Origin: JAHEJX01 sp041605955
Lineage (GTDB): Bacteria; Actinomycetota; Acidimicrobiia; Spongiisociales; UBA5794
Direction: 5' to 3'
Length of the DNA: 64,000 bases
Assembly (NCBI GenBank): GCA_041605955.1
Contig: JBFIXI010000002.1
Location: 51,053-115,052 of the forward strand
Shown: positions 47,946 through 56,040 of the stretch, piece after piece
Layout of the letters: each line of letters starts with the position of its first letter
Position numbering within the stretch: position 1 is the stretch's first letter
Notes under the pieces: generated by a model
The model's input: the letters and a program-made list of their open reading frames with translations, nothing else
Told to the model about the DNA's origin: nothing
Database searches by the model: none
Translations under genes and position numbers: made by a program

Positions 47946-47967
47946 CTCCGGAATCAGTGATCGCTGC

Positions 47968-49596
47968 ATGACCGTCTCCGTGGGGTTTCTGGGAGGCCTG
48001 GGCGAGATCGGCCGCAACTGTGCAGTTCTCGAGGTCGACGGCATGCTTGCGCTCATCGATTGCGGTCTCATGTTCCCCGACGAGGACATGCTCGGTGTCG
48101 ACCTGGTGCTGCCCGACTTCTCCTCGATCCTCGATCGCCCCGATGATCTCGAATGTGTGGTGCTCACTCACGGACACGAGGATCACATCGGATCGCTCGG
48201 CTATCTGCTGCGTGACGTCAACGTCCCCGTCTACGGAACTGCGCTCACGGTCCAGCTGGCTCGGGGCCGGGTCGAAGAGCTGGGCATCGCCCCTAATCTG
48301 CGTGCGGTGGCGCCCCGGGAGTGGGTGGAATCCGGTCCGTTCCGGTTTGCGTTGGTTGCCGTGGCCCACTCCGTTCCCCAGGCCACCGGCGTCGTCTTCG
48401 AGACGCCGGAAGGGCTCATCGTTCATTCCGGCGACTTCAAGCTCGACCCGACTCCAATCGATGGGATTCCCACCGATCTCGCCACTTTCGCCGGGTTCAG
48501 CCGGCAGGGGGTGCGGCTGCTCCTTGCCGACAGCACCAATGCGGAGCGCCCGGGTTTCACGATGTCGGAATCCACGGTGGGACCGATGCTGAAAGAGCTG
48601 GTGGAAGCGGCCGGCGGCCGGGTGATCATCGCTTGCTTCGCCAGTCACGTCCATCGGGTGCAACAGGCGATCGATGCGGTGACGGCAGACGACCGCCACT
48701 TCGCCCTCTTGGGCCGCTCGATGTTGCGCAATGTGGATGTGGCCACCGAGTTGGGCCTGCTCGAGCTGCCGAATGAGCGCGTCCGCACCATTGATGAGCT
48801 GCTGGAGATGCCGGCGAACCGGACCGCGGTGATCTGCACGGGCAGCCAGGGGGAGCCATTTGCGGCGCTGTCGCTGATGGCCAGCGGCGAGCATCACTCG
48901 ATCAAGCTGGAGCCGGGCGACACAGTGATCCTGTCGGCCACGCCGATACCGGGCAACGAAACCAAGGTCTCGCGGGTGATCAACAATCTCATGCGCCAAA
49001 AGGTGACGGTCTTCCACGGCCGCAATGCGCCGGTACACGTCTCCGGCCATGCCGCCCAGGACGAGCTCAAGACCTTCTACAACGTGCTCGCACCGCAGTC
49101 TTTGGTGCCGGTGCACGGCGAGTACCGCCACCTGGTAGCCAACGCGGCGGTAGCCCGCTCGGTCGGCATCGAAGACGTTCACATCTGCGAGGACGGGGAC
49201 CGGGTGGTCCTAGAGAAGGGGAAGTTGAGGGTGGAGCGGGAGGCGCTGCCGGCGGGCCTGGTCTACCTCGACGGATCCGGCATCGGCGACGTCGAAGACG
49301 TCTTGCGGGATCGCAGGCATCTGGCCGACGACGGGATGATGGTGGTCACGGTCGGGATGGACATGCACTCCGGCAAGATCCTGATCGGGCCGGATGTCGA
49401 TAGCCATGGGGTCACCGGTGACAGCGAAGAGATCCACAAGCTGGTCGCCGCACGTGTCCTCGAGTCACTGGCCGAGCTCGAGCTGCCGACCGACCTGGAT
49501 ACGGTGCGCCGCAATGTGCGCAGCGCCACGGGGCGCAAGATCAAGCAGGAGCTGCGGCGCAGGCCCGTGGTCTACCCGGTGGTCATCGAGGTCTAG
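47968..49596 (+). CDS. rnj: Ribonuclease J
   Basis: A 542-residue RNase J of the metallo-beta-lactamase/beta-CASP family, combining 5'-3' exo- and endonuclease activity in RNA decay and rRNA maturation. GFLGGLGEIGRNCAVLEVDG at the N terminus, the metal motif LTHGHEDHIGSLGYLL, HSGDFKLDPTPIDG, the beta-CASP segment RVIIACFASHVHRVQQAI, the PIPGNETKVSRVIN stretch and HVSGHAAQDELK with a VPVHGEYRHLVANA ending are intact, plus the C-terminal domain. ATG 47968 is 22 bp after dapA; the frame is open upstream but would overlap dapA. Often tied to RraA-like regulators of RNA decay only in other phyla, so no link to rraA here is claimed. Confidence 0.95.
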   Translation: MTVSVGFLGGLGEIGRNCAVLEVDGMLALIDCGLMFPDEDMLGVDLVLPDFSSILDRPDDLECVVLTHGHEDHIGSLGYLLRDVNVPVYGTALTVQLARGRVEELGIAPNLRAVAPREWVESGPFRFALVAVAHSVPQATGVVFETPEGLIVHSGDFKLDPTPIDGIPTDLATFAGFSRQGVRLLLADSTNAERPGFTMSESTVGPMLKELVEAAGGRVIIACFASHVHRVQQAIDAVTADDRHFALLGRSMLRNVDVATELGLLELPNERVRTIDELLEMPANRTAVICTGSQGEPFAALSLMASGEHHSIKLEPGDTVILSATPIPGNETKVSRVINNLMRQKVTVFHGRNAPVHVSGHAAQDELKTFYNVLAPQSLVPVHGEYRHLVANAAVARSVGIEDVHICEDGDRVVLEKGKLRVEREALPAGLVYLDGSGIGDVEDVLRDRRHLADDGMMVVTVGMDMHSGKILIGPDVDSHGVTGDSEEIHKLVAARVLESLAELELPTDLDTVRRNVRSATGRKIKQELRRRPVVYPVVIEV

Positions 49597-49622
49597 CAGG
49601 ATCGGGAGAAGCCGTCGCTCTC

Positions 49623-51248
49623 TCACGCGTCCGGGCGGTTCCTTGACACGTGTAGCGGCATCATCTTTCCGTGCCCGGTCACTTTTGGCGGTATCCGCCG
49701 GACCCGCAGCGTCTCCGCTTGCCGCCAGACGTTCCGCGTCATCTCGGCCGCAAAGCTTCCGGTGCCGGGCTCGGGATCCTCGGGTTCCAGAGCCGCCAGG
49801 ATGGTTTCGATTACTTCGGTCTCATCTTCGATCTGCACGCGGGGATGAACGAGCACGCTCAGCCGCGTGAAACCCTGGTCGTCCTCTTCTTCCATCAACT
49901 GGTAATCGAGAGAGCTGCCACCGAAACGCGCCGGCAGGACTTCTTCGAGGATGCGGACCATTGCGCTGCCGATCAGTGTCCCAGCTTCACCAGTGAGCTT
50001 GGAAAAGCTCCGGATATCTCGCACGTGGCGGGGGAAGCCAACGGTCTCGAGTTCGCACCCGCACGGCCGTTCCTCGATGAGTCCATAATCGTCGCTCTCG
50101 ACGTTCAACAGCAGCTTGGGAGCGTGCGGCAGCAAGGTGGTGAAGTTGAATGCGTCGACTGTGACCGTCGTTCCCGGTATCGGGCGAGGATGTTGGATGA
50201 GCGCGAGTCCGTCGTCGAGGAGGTGTACATCGTTCTCGTCCCGCGGGTTGGCACAACCGACACCGACAGTGCCGTATTCGCTGAAGGGATAGATTGGCAC
50301 CCAGGCCGCCCCCGATGCGGTGATCTCTTTGACCTTGGCTGGCGTCGGCGGCTCTCCGCCGGCCATGAACGTTGCGCCCGTTAGGTCGAGTCCCGCCTCC
50401 CGGGCGGCGATCGCGACCCGTAGCGCCTTGCTCACATGGCTATACAGCATGCATGCATCCCGTTTCCGCAGGGTATCCGCCATCCAGTGGGCAATCCGGT
50501 CCGGATCGTCCAAACCAACGAGTTCGGGCCAAGGCATGCGGATGCCCTGCAGCCGGGCGAGTGGGACCATTGACAACGTTGCCAATCGAAATTTGGCGGA
50601 CGTGACTGGACTCGAGTGTCGGATCATGTTTGGCGAGAACCACTTCTCCGGAATCCGACCGAATCGGATGGGGCGGAGGATGTTCATGATGCCGGCGACA
50701 TCCGGCAGGATGTCGAGCCAAACTGCAGTGGGAACATCGAGCACTCCGTTGGCATGCCAGCCGAGCATCAACACCGGGGCTTGGGCTGCTAGATGTTCGA
50801 GGTCGATGAGCACCCGCGTTGGGGATCCTGTCGTCCCCCCACTTTCGCCGTGGTAGTGGTGATGAGCGTGGGGATTGTCGAAGTCTGCTACCGACACCGG
50901 TATGACCTGGCCGGCACGAACGATCTGGCGGCGGCCTTTGAATTCCTCGTAAGTCACGTAGACGCCGGCATCCCTCAGTGTGCGTAATGTCGCTTCGAGC
51001 CCGCGATCGGCGACCATCGCACGCAGATCACCAAGTTCGCAACCCGCTAGCTTCAACATTGGAAGGTACGGACTCTGCGGATATCCGTAGACGCCATGCT
51101 CGAGGCGGTCGAGGAAGTTGGTCTCCCGCTTCTCGAGGCGCTGTTGAATGATCTGCTTGGCGTCTTCCAGGTCGATCGTGTTTCGCAGAAAGCCGCGCAG
51201 CCCGCCTAGGAAGCCGCTCCACGTCCGAACCTCACTAGCGAGGCTCAC
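49623..51248 (-). CDS. Orphan phenylacetate-CoA ligase-like (PaaK/CapK) adenylate-forming enzyme
   Basis: A 541-residue AMP-forming enzyme of the PaaK/CapK group. The P-loop equivalent is HHYHGESGGTTGSPTRVLID; other family traits are MAGGEPPTPAKVKEITASGA, YPFSEYGTVGVGC, LLLNVESDDYGLIEERPCGC and the C-terminal VHPRVQIEDETEVIETILAA then RRIPPKVTGHGKMMP lysine segment. It is longer than PaaK (~440) with an N-terminal ~90-residue helical extension. GTG 51248 has AGGAG 7 nt upstream. No thioesterase, carrier protein or phenylacetate gene adjoins. Codon use looks slightly less GC-biased than its neighbours (impression, not measured), so transfer is possible. Confidence 0.72.
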   Translation of the reverse strand: MSLASEVRTWSGFLGGLRGFLRNTIDLEDAKQIIQQRLEKRETNFLDRLEHGVYGYPQSPYLPMLKLAGCELGDLRAMVADRGLEATLRTLRDAGVYVTYEEFKGRRQIVRAGQVIPVSVADFDNPHAHHHYHGESGGTTGSPTRVLIDLEHLAAQAPVLMLGWHANGVLDVPTAVWLDILPDVAGIMNILRPIRFGRIPEKWFSPNMIRHSSPVTSAKFRLATLSMVPLARLQGIRMPWPELVGLDDPDRIAHWMADTLRKRDACMLYSHVSKALRVAIAAREAGLDLTGATFMAGGEPPTPAKVKEITASGAAWVPIYPFSEYGTVGVGCANPRDENDVHLLDDGLALIQHPRPIPGTTVTVDAFNFTTLLPHAPKLLLNVESDDYGLIEERPCGCELETVGFPRHVRDIRSFSKLTGEAGTLIGSAMVRILEEVLPARFGGSSLDYQLMEEEDDQGFTRLSVLVHPRVQIEDETEVIETILAALEPEDPEPGTGSFAAEMTRNVWRQAETLRVRRIPPKVTGHGKMMPLHVSRNRPDA

Positions 51249-51354
51249 CCCACCTCTCCTCTGAGCCGACTGATGCGCACGTGCGTGCAGATTTCGCGCG
51301 TTGCGTGGCATCGTAGTCGGCCCGCCACGACCAGCGCCATTGGATTGGCCCGAG

Positions 51355-51987
51355 TCAGGGGCCCGGTCCGGTCGCCCCGTCCAGTAGTCCGTGGCGTGAC
51401 GCCCAGACGATGGCTTCCGTCCGATTGGATACTCCGATGCGGGTGTACAGCTCGTTGAGCAAGCGGAACATCTCGCGCTCGGAAAATGCCGATTCGGCAG
51501 CCAACTGGGCCACCGTCGAGCCGGCGGCCAACGCCCGGATCCGGGCGGCGTCGACCTCGTCGATCTGCAAGGGCTCCCCGAAGCCGGCAGCCACCCGCAG
51601 CGCCAGTGCCTGCATGATCGCCGGCGGAGCCGAAGCGCGGCCAGCCGCCACGTGCTCCAACGTCGCGATCAAGGTCGCCACCGGCTCGTCCTCACCCAGT
51701 GCCGCCATGCCACCGGCCTTGATGACTGCGGCGTACTCGGCCACTCCGAGTGTGGGGGTGACGGCGATGACCGGGATGTGGGGATGATCGGCGTGGAACA
51801 CGCTCAGTGCCAACAGCTGGCTGCCATCGGCGACGTGGAGGATGACGGCGGCGCCCCCGCGGCCCGGCCGCCACTCCACCAGATCGGCGTACTCCGCTGA
51901 GGCGTAGTCGGCCTCGGCCAGGACGGCGGCGACGCCGCGTCGCCACATGGGTGTTCCGCCGATCACTCCAACCCGTCGCACCGCCAC
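51355..51987 (-). CDS. LuxR-type regulator with degenerate receiver domain
   Basis: A 210-residue NarL/FixJ-like protein. The first ~120 residues have receiver-like alternation (VRRVGVIGGTPMWRRGVAAV, VILHVADGSQLLALSVFHAD, IPVIAVTPTLGVAEYAAVIK), but the acidic pair and the phosphoacceptor Asp are absent (LHVADG has no aligned Asp followed by a proline), so phosphorylation is unlikely. The C-terminal HTH reads IRALAAGSTVAQLAAESAFS then MFRLLNELYTRIGVSNRTEA. GTG 51987 has TAGGAT 7 nt upstream, which decides the start. It is divergent from the 22-mer repeat protein, about 185 bp away, and may control it (inference). Confidence 0.75.
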   Translation of the reverse strand: MAVRRVGVIGGTPMWRRGVAAVLAEADYASAEYADLVEWRPGRGGAAVILHVADGSQLLALSVFHADHPHIPVIAVTPTLGVAEYAAVIKAGGMAALGEDEPVATLIATLEHVAAGRASAPPAIMQALALRVAAGFGEPLQIDEVDAARIRALAAGSTVAQLAAESAFSEREMFRLLNELYTRIGVSNRTEAIVWASRHGLLDGATGPGP

Positions 51988-51994
51988 GCTCGTG

Positions 51995-52000
51995 ATCCTA
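51995..52000 (-). promoter_or_regulatory. Putative -10 box (TAGGAT) for the LuxR-type gene
   Basis: TAGGAT on the minus strand lies 7 nt before GTG 51987; the longer frame to 52056 would place this box inside the gene. Confidence 0.45.
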
Positions 52001-52172
52001 GAAGCGGTTGCTTCTCCCTGGCAGGGTCCTGCCAGCCGGTGGCGGGCATGCGTCAAGACTTGGTCGCTCGGCGGCGGCCGTTGGTCATGGACCGGCTGCT
52101 TCGCAATGGCGATGCTGCCCCCAGTTGAGAGGCGGCTCAGAAGAGTCGTCGTTGAGGGAGGAGATCCCCAGG

Positions 52173-53003
52173 ATGGAAAACGCCAACGAGACGCAGGGCC
52201 GGGTTGCTCGCAGCATCAACTCGGTGCTCAGCGGGACCGGCAGCATCGTCAAGGGCGTGGCGGACGTGGCGCGTGACTCTGCGGTCACTGCGCTGCGGAA
52301 TGTCGGCGAGGCCGGCGGTGCCGTCCTCGATGTCGCCGGGGGCATCGCCGGAGGCGCCTTCACGGCGGTCGGCGAGGCAGGAACCGGACTGATGCGCACG
52401 GCCAAGGGCCTGGCAGTTGGTCTGGTCGAAGGCGTCGGCGAGGTGGCCACGGTCACCGTCGGCACGATCTCGGACATCGTACGCGCCGCGGTGAAAGGCA
52501 CCGGTGGCGTGGGTGCCGATGTCACCAAGACGGCGGCCGGCATCGCAGAGGGAGTGATCGTCGCCACGAAGTCGACGACGCTGAGCGTTGCTGATGGAGC
52601 CGTTGAGCTGGGTCGGTCCGTCATCGGCGGTGTCAAGGACATCGGTGGTGATGTGATCGGCGCGGCCCGCAGCACGGTGAGCGGGGCCATGTCGGGTGCT
52701 GCCGAGATCGGCGGGGATGCGCTCGAGGCCGTCAAGAACACGGCCAAGGGTCTCGTTCAAGGTGCCGGCGAGGTCGGCTCGAGCGTCACCGACGTGACCA
52801 CCGGCGCCATCTCGGGCGCCATTGCCGGCGCCAAGCGAATTGGCGTCGACGCCGGAGATGCGGCGTCGGCTGCCGCCAGCGGCGCACTCGAAGCCGCCGA
52901 GCAGATCGGCGAGTCGGCGGTACATGCGGTCCGGGACGTAGCCGCCAGCGGTGTCGACGGAGTGAAGGGAATCCTCAAGGGCGACCAGGACACGAAGTCC
53001 TAG
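52173..53003 (+). CDS. Protein of eleven 22-residue amphipathic repeats, unknown function
   Basis: A 276-residue protein made almost entirely of a 22-residue repeat (residues 21-265, eleven units, one of 25). The repeat opens with [ED]-[IV]-G-[GE]-[DAS] and continues with a small-residue helix such as VIGAARSTVSGAMSGAA or ALEAVKNTAKGLVQGAG; Gly recurs about every 11 residues with Lys/Arg and Glu/Asp flanking hydrophobic faces. There are no Cys or Trp, few aromatics, and no signal peptide. Eleven- and 22-residue periodicity is typical of proteins that lie on lipid surfaces (apolipoproteins, synuclein, perilipins) or of LEA-type desiccation proteins; which applies cannot be told. AGGGAGGAG (52155-52163) stands 9 nt before ATG 52173, and a 14-bp terminator follows, so it is a single-gene unit likely to be strongly expressed. 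Confidence 0.7.
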   Translation: MENANETQGRVARSINSVLSGTGSIVKGVADVARDSAVTALRNVGEAGGAVLDVAGGIAGGAFTAVGEAGTGLMRTAKGLAVGLVEGVGEVATVTVGTISDIVRAAVKGTGGVGADVTKTAAGIAEGVIVATKSTTLSVADGAVELGRSVIGGVKDIGGDVIGAARSTVSGAMSGAAEIGGDALEAVKNTAKGLVQGAGEVGSSVTDVTTGAISGAIAGAKRIGVDAGDAASAAASGALEAAEQIGESAVHAVRDVAASGVDGVKGILKGDQDTKS

Positions 53004-53022
53004 TCGGCGAGGCCCCAACCGC

Positions 53023-53053
53023 AGAGCCCGCAGTCGAATCGACTGCGGGCTCT
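53023..53053 (+). terminator. Strong hairpin after the repeat-protein gene
   Basis: Perfect 14-bp stem AGAGCCCGCAGTCG / CGACTGCGGGCTCT with AAT loop, 20 bp past the stop. The following T-run is short (ACCGCGTTTGG), so termination may be partly hairpin-driven. Confidence 0.75.
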
Positions 53054-53099
53054 ACCGCGTTTGGCATTGGTGGCCCGATGTGCGATTACATAGGGGCCA

Positions 53100-53684
53100 A
53101 TGAGCCTCACCGTCGTGCTTGTCGGCGATTCCACCCGCCTCAGCTATCAGTCCTATGCCGCGGTGCGGCTGCGGTCGACTGCAGTGTGGGGCCCTGTGCA
53201 GAATTGCCGTTCGTCCCGCCATCTGTTGGCACATCTCGACGATTACGTTCTCGATCGGTTGCATGAACGGTCGTTGATCCACCTCAACGCGGGAGCTCAC
53301 GACATCACACGCGAGTTCTCCCGGGGTTTCGGCGTCACAGTCGAAGCCGCCGAATACCACGCCAACATGGCGGCGATCGCCGACATCCTGTCTCGCCACC
53401 CGCTGGTAGCCCGAATCGTGCTCGCTACGACGACGCCGGTGAGCGACAGGCGACAGCCGGAGGGAGCAGAGTCGCAACGCCGCAACGCTGACGTCATCGC
53501 CTACAACCAAGCGCTCGTCCAGCTCGCCACGTCCGCGGGCTACCTGGTGAACGACCTGTACACGGCAGTGAAAGCGGCGCCCTTCGACCCGATATCAGCC
53601 GACGGCGTCCACCTCAACGAGCTTGGCAAGGAACACGTCGGCGGCGTGGTCGCCCGCTTTGTCGAACCACTGGTGCATGCGTGA
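53100..53684 (+). CDS. SGNH/GDSL-like hydrolase
   Basis: A 194-residue SGNH-fold protein: block I TVVLVGDSTRLSYQSYAAVR (Ser nucleophile in GDS), block III HLNAGAHDITREFSRG (Asn in place of GND, as N-x-G-x-x-D) and block V ISADGVHLNELGKEHV with the catalytic Asp-x-x-His. The middle IVLATTTPVSDRRQ resembles sugar-esterase members such as those removing acetyl groups from carbohydrates. No signal peptide is visible, so the substrate would be intracellular. It follows the repeat-protein terminator by about 45 bp; TAGGGG just upstream is only a partial -10 match. Confidence 0.72.
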   Translation: MSLTVVLVGDSTRLSYQSYAAVRLRSTAVWGPVQNCRSSRHLLAHLDDYVLDRLHERSLIHLNAGAHDITREFSRGFGVTVEAAEYHANMAAIADILSRHPLVARIVLATTTPVSDRRQPEGAESQRRNADVIAYNQALVQLATSAGYLVNDLYTAVKAAPFDPISADGVHLNELGKEHVGGVVARFVEPLVHA

Positions 53685-53740
53685 CGAACGTTACCGGCGG
53701 ACGGATGGCACGGATCGTTTGCCGTCTCAGCCGCTTCCGT

Positions 53741-53746
53741 TAGGGT
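53741..53746 (+). promoter_or_regulatory. Putative -10 box (TAGGGT) for ftsK
   Basis: TAGGGT is 9 nt before ATG 53756; it also directly abuts TTG 53747, which is therefore an unlikely start. Confidence 0.35.
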
Positions 53747-53755
53747 TTGGACCCC

Positions 53756-56014
53756 ATGCCATCACGGACAACGGGCCGTGGGGCGAGAGGGCGGAGTAGG
53801 GCCAAGACAACGACAAGCCGTGCCGGCACCGGGCTCCTCAGCGCGCTGCGAGGAATCCGGGTCAGGCTGCGGGAGCGGATGGGCCGCCAGACTGATGACG
53901 TCTGGGGGCTTTGCCTCATCGTTCTTGCGATCTTGATGGTGCTCGCCTTCTTCGGGCTGGCAGGTCCGGTAGGCACCACCGCCATCAAGGTTCTGCACTT
54001 CCTGTTCGGCACGTGGGCGGCGCTCGTGCCGCTGGTGCTCGCCATCATCGGGGGGGCCTTGCTCGGCCCGATGCCCCGTCCTGACTATGTGAAGCTGTCC
54101 ATTGGTCTCGGAGTGGCATTCATCGGCTCGCTGGCGATGTATCACCTGATGAGCGGCACCGTTTCGCTGGCGGAGTCCATCGCCGCGGTGACCGCTCGTG
54201 GCGGAGTGATCGGGTCTTTGATCGCCTTCCCGATGCGCCGCTTGATCGGCTTCTGGGGGGCGTCACTGGTGCTGTTCGCCATCGTCATGATGGGTGCTCT
54301 GGTGATGACTCGGGCGACGATGCGCGATGTGGCGGCCTCGCTAGCCACGGGATTCCGCCGCATGAAGCGCTACTTCTCTCCGGCGCGTCCGGCCATGCCA
54401 CCCCGCGTGCAGATCCCCTTGGTCGAGGAGCCGGAGCCAGAACCACAGCCGGAGCCGAAGCCGGCGGCCCCCAAACGGGGTGGCCCCCCCAAGATCGATT
54501 CAGCCAAATCCGCTCCCAAGAAGCCCAAACCACGCCCGGTGCGCCCCGAGCCACCTCCGGCTACGGCTGGCAGCTACACGTTGCCGCCCCTCGAGCTGCT
54601 GCACAGCAGCGATGCCGGCAGCCACAACCGCCGCTCCCTCGAGCAGGCCGCCATCGAGCTGGAGCGAGCTCTCCATCAGCACGGGGTCGACGCCCGGCTC
54701 ACCCGGATCGTCCCTGGGCCCACCGTTACTCGCTACGAGATCGAGCTCGCTCCGGGCGTCAAGGTCTCACGGGTCACCGGCTTGGCCAACGACATCGCCT
54801 ACGCCATGGCTACAGCAGATGTCCGCATCCTGGCTCCCATTCCCGGCAAGAGCGCAATCGGTATCGAGGTGCCTAACCGCAGCCGCAAACTGGTGACCCT
54901 GGGAGACATTCTCAGCGGCCCGGAGGCCCAGGCCGACCCGGATCCCATGCGAGTCGGGCTCGGCAAGGACATCTCCGGCAACAACCGACTCCTCAAGCTC
55001 GACGAGCTTCCCCACGTGCTGATCGCAGGCGCCACCGGTGCCGGGAAATCGTCGTGCATCAACTCCCTCGTCACGTCGATCCTCATGCGCGCCAAGCCGG
55101 ACGAGGTGAAGCTCATCCTGGTGGATCCCAAGCGGGTCGAGCTGGGGCAATACAACGGAATTCCCCACCTGCTCACCCGGGTGATCACCAACCCCAAGAA
55201 AGCGGCCGACGCGCTGCAATGGGCGGTCGCCGAGATGGATCGCCGCTACGAACTGGTGGCAGACGCCGGAGTCAGGGACATCAATGGGTACCGAGAGAAG
55301 TTCGACGCCGGCGAGCTCGATCCTGATGGTTTCGATCGGTTCCCCTACATCGTGGTGATCGTCGACGAGCTCAACGACTTGATGATGGTGGCGGGCCGCG
55401 TCGTTGAGGACTCGATCGTACGTATCGCCCAGATGGCGCGGGCAGTGGGCATCCATCTCGTGCTGGCGACGCAGCGGCCGTCGGTCAACGTCATCACCGG
55501 CGTCATCAAGGCCAACGTCCCGTCGCGTCTGGCCTTCTCGGTGGCGTCACAAACGGACTCCAGGGTGATTCTGGACGCCTCCGGTGCGGAGAAGCTCATT
55601 GGCCTAGGGGACATGCTGGTGGTCACGGCCCGCGAGCCCAAGCCGGAGCGCATCCAGGGGGCGTTCGTGACCGAGAGCGAGATCCACGCCGTCGTCGACT
55701 GGGCGCGGCAGCAGCGCAAGGCGCAATACCGGGACGCCGAGGTGTTCGAGGTGGCGGCCAAGAAGCAAGAAGCCGAGGACGAGTTCGAAGGCGAGGACCC
55801 GGAGATCATCAACCAGGCGATCGATCTGGTCGTTCGCAGTCAGCTCGGCTCTACGTCGATGCTGCAGCGCAAGCTGCGCATCGGCTTCGCCCGGGCAGGC
55901 CGGGTCATGGACATTCTCGAGCGGCGCGGCATCGTAGGCCCCTCCGAGGGCTCCAAGGCCAGGGCGGTGCTGATCACCCCCGAGGAGCTGGAGGCGACGC
56001 TCGGCTCGCGCTGA
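53756..56014 (+). CDS. ftsK: DNA translocase FtsK/SpoIIIE
   Basis: A 752-residue septum-located DNA pump. A basic N terminus leads to four hydrophobic helices (about residues 45-190), a Pro/Lys/Glu-rich linker (~220-270, runs of EPEPEPQPEPKP), the alpha domain (TRIVPGPTVTRYEIELAPGV), the RecA-like beta domain with Walker A HVLIAGATGAGKSSCINSLV, ILVDPKRVELGQYNGIPHLL, Walker B VVIVDELNDLMMVAG and LATQRPSVNVITGVIKANVP, and the gamma winged helix (GSTSMLQRKLRIGFARAGRV). DELND replaces the usual DELAD. It aligns chromosomes during division. It lies downstream of rnj, an order I recall from other Actinomycetota, but with four extra genes between. Confidence 0.95.
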   Translation: MPSRTTGRGARGRSRAKTTTSRAGTGLLSALRGIRVRLRERMGRQTDDVWGLCLIVLAILMVLAFFGLAGPVGTTAIKVLHFLFGTWAALVPLVLAIIGGALLGPMPRPDYVKLSIGLGVAFIGSLAMYHLMSGTVSLAESIAAVTARGGVIGSLIAFPMRRLIGFWGASLVLFAIVMMGALVMTRATMRDVAASLATGFRRMKRYFSPARPAMPPRVQIPLVEEPEPEPQPEPKPAAPKRGGPPKIDSAKSAPKKPKPRPVRPEPPPATAGSYTLPPLELLHSSDAGSHNRRSLEQAAIELERALHQHGVDARLTRIVPGPTVTRYEIELAPGVKVSRVTGLANDIAYAMATADVRILAPIPGKSAIGIEVPNRSRKLVTLGDILSGPEAQADPDPMRVGLGKDISGNNRLLKLDELPHVLIAGATGAGKSSCINSLVTSILMRAKPDEVKLILVDPKRVELGQYNGIPHLLTRVITNPKKAADALQWAVAEMDRRYELVADAGVRDINGYREKFDAGELDPDGFDRFPYIVVIVDELNDLMMVAGRVVEDSIVRIAQMARAVGIHLVLATQRPSVNVITGVIKANVPSRLAFSVASQTDSRVILDASGAEKLIGLGDMLVVTAREPKPERIQGAFVTESEIHAVVDWARQQRKAQYRDAEVFEVAAKKQEAEDEFEGEDPEIINQAIDLVVRSQLGSTSMLQRKLRIGFARAGRVMDILERRGIVGPSEGSKARAVLITPEELEATLGSR

Positions 56015-56040
56015 GCTGTTTCGGCTTCCGGATGGGAGCT

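Noticed and set aside
52008..52172. Longer start for the repeat protein
   Set aside because: The added residues are unlike the repeat, and ATG 52173 has the clear AGGGAGGAG site.
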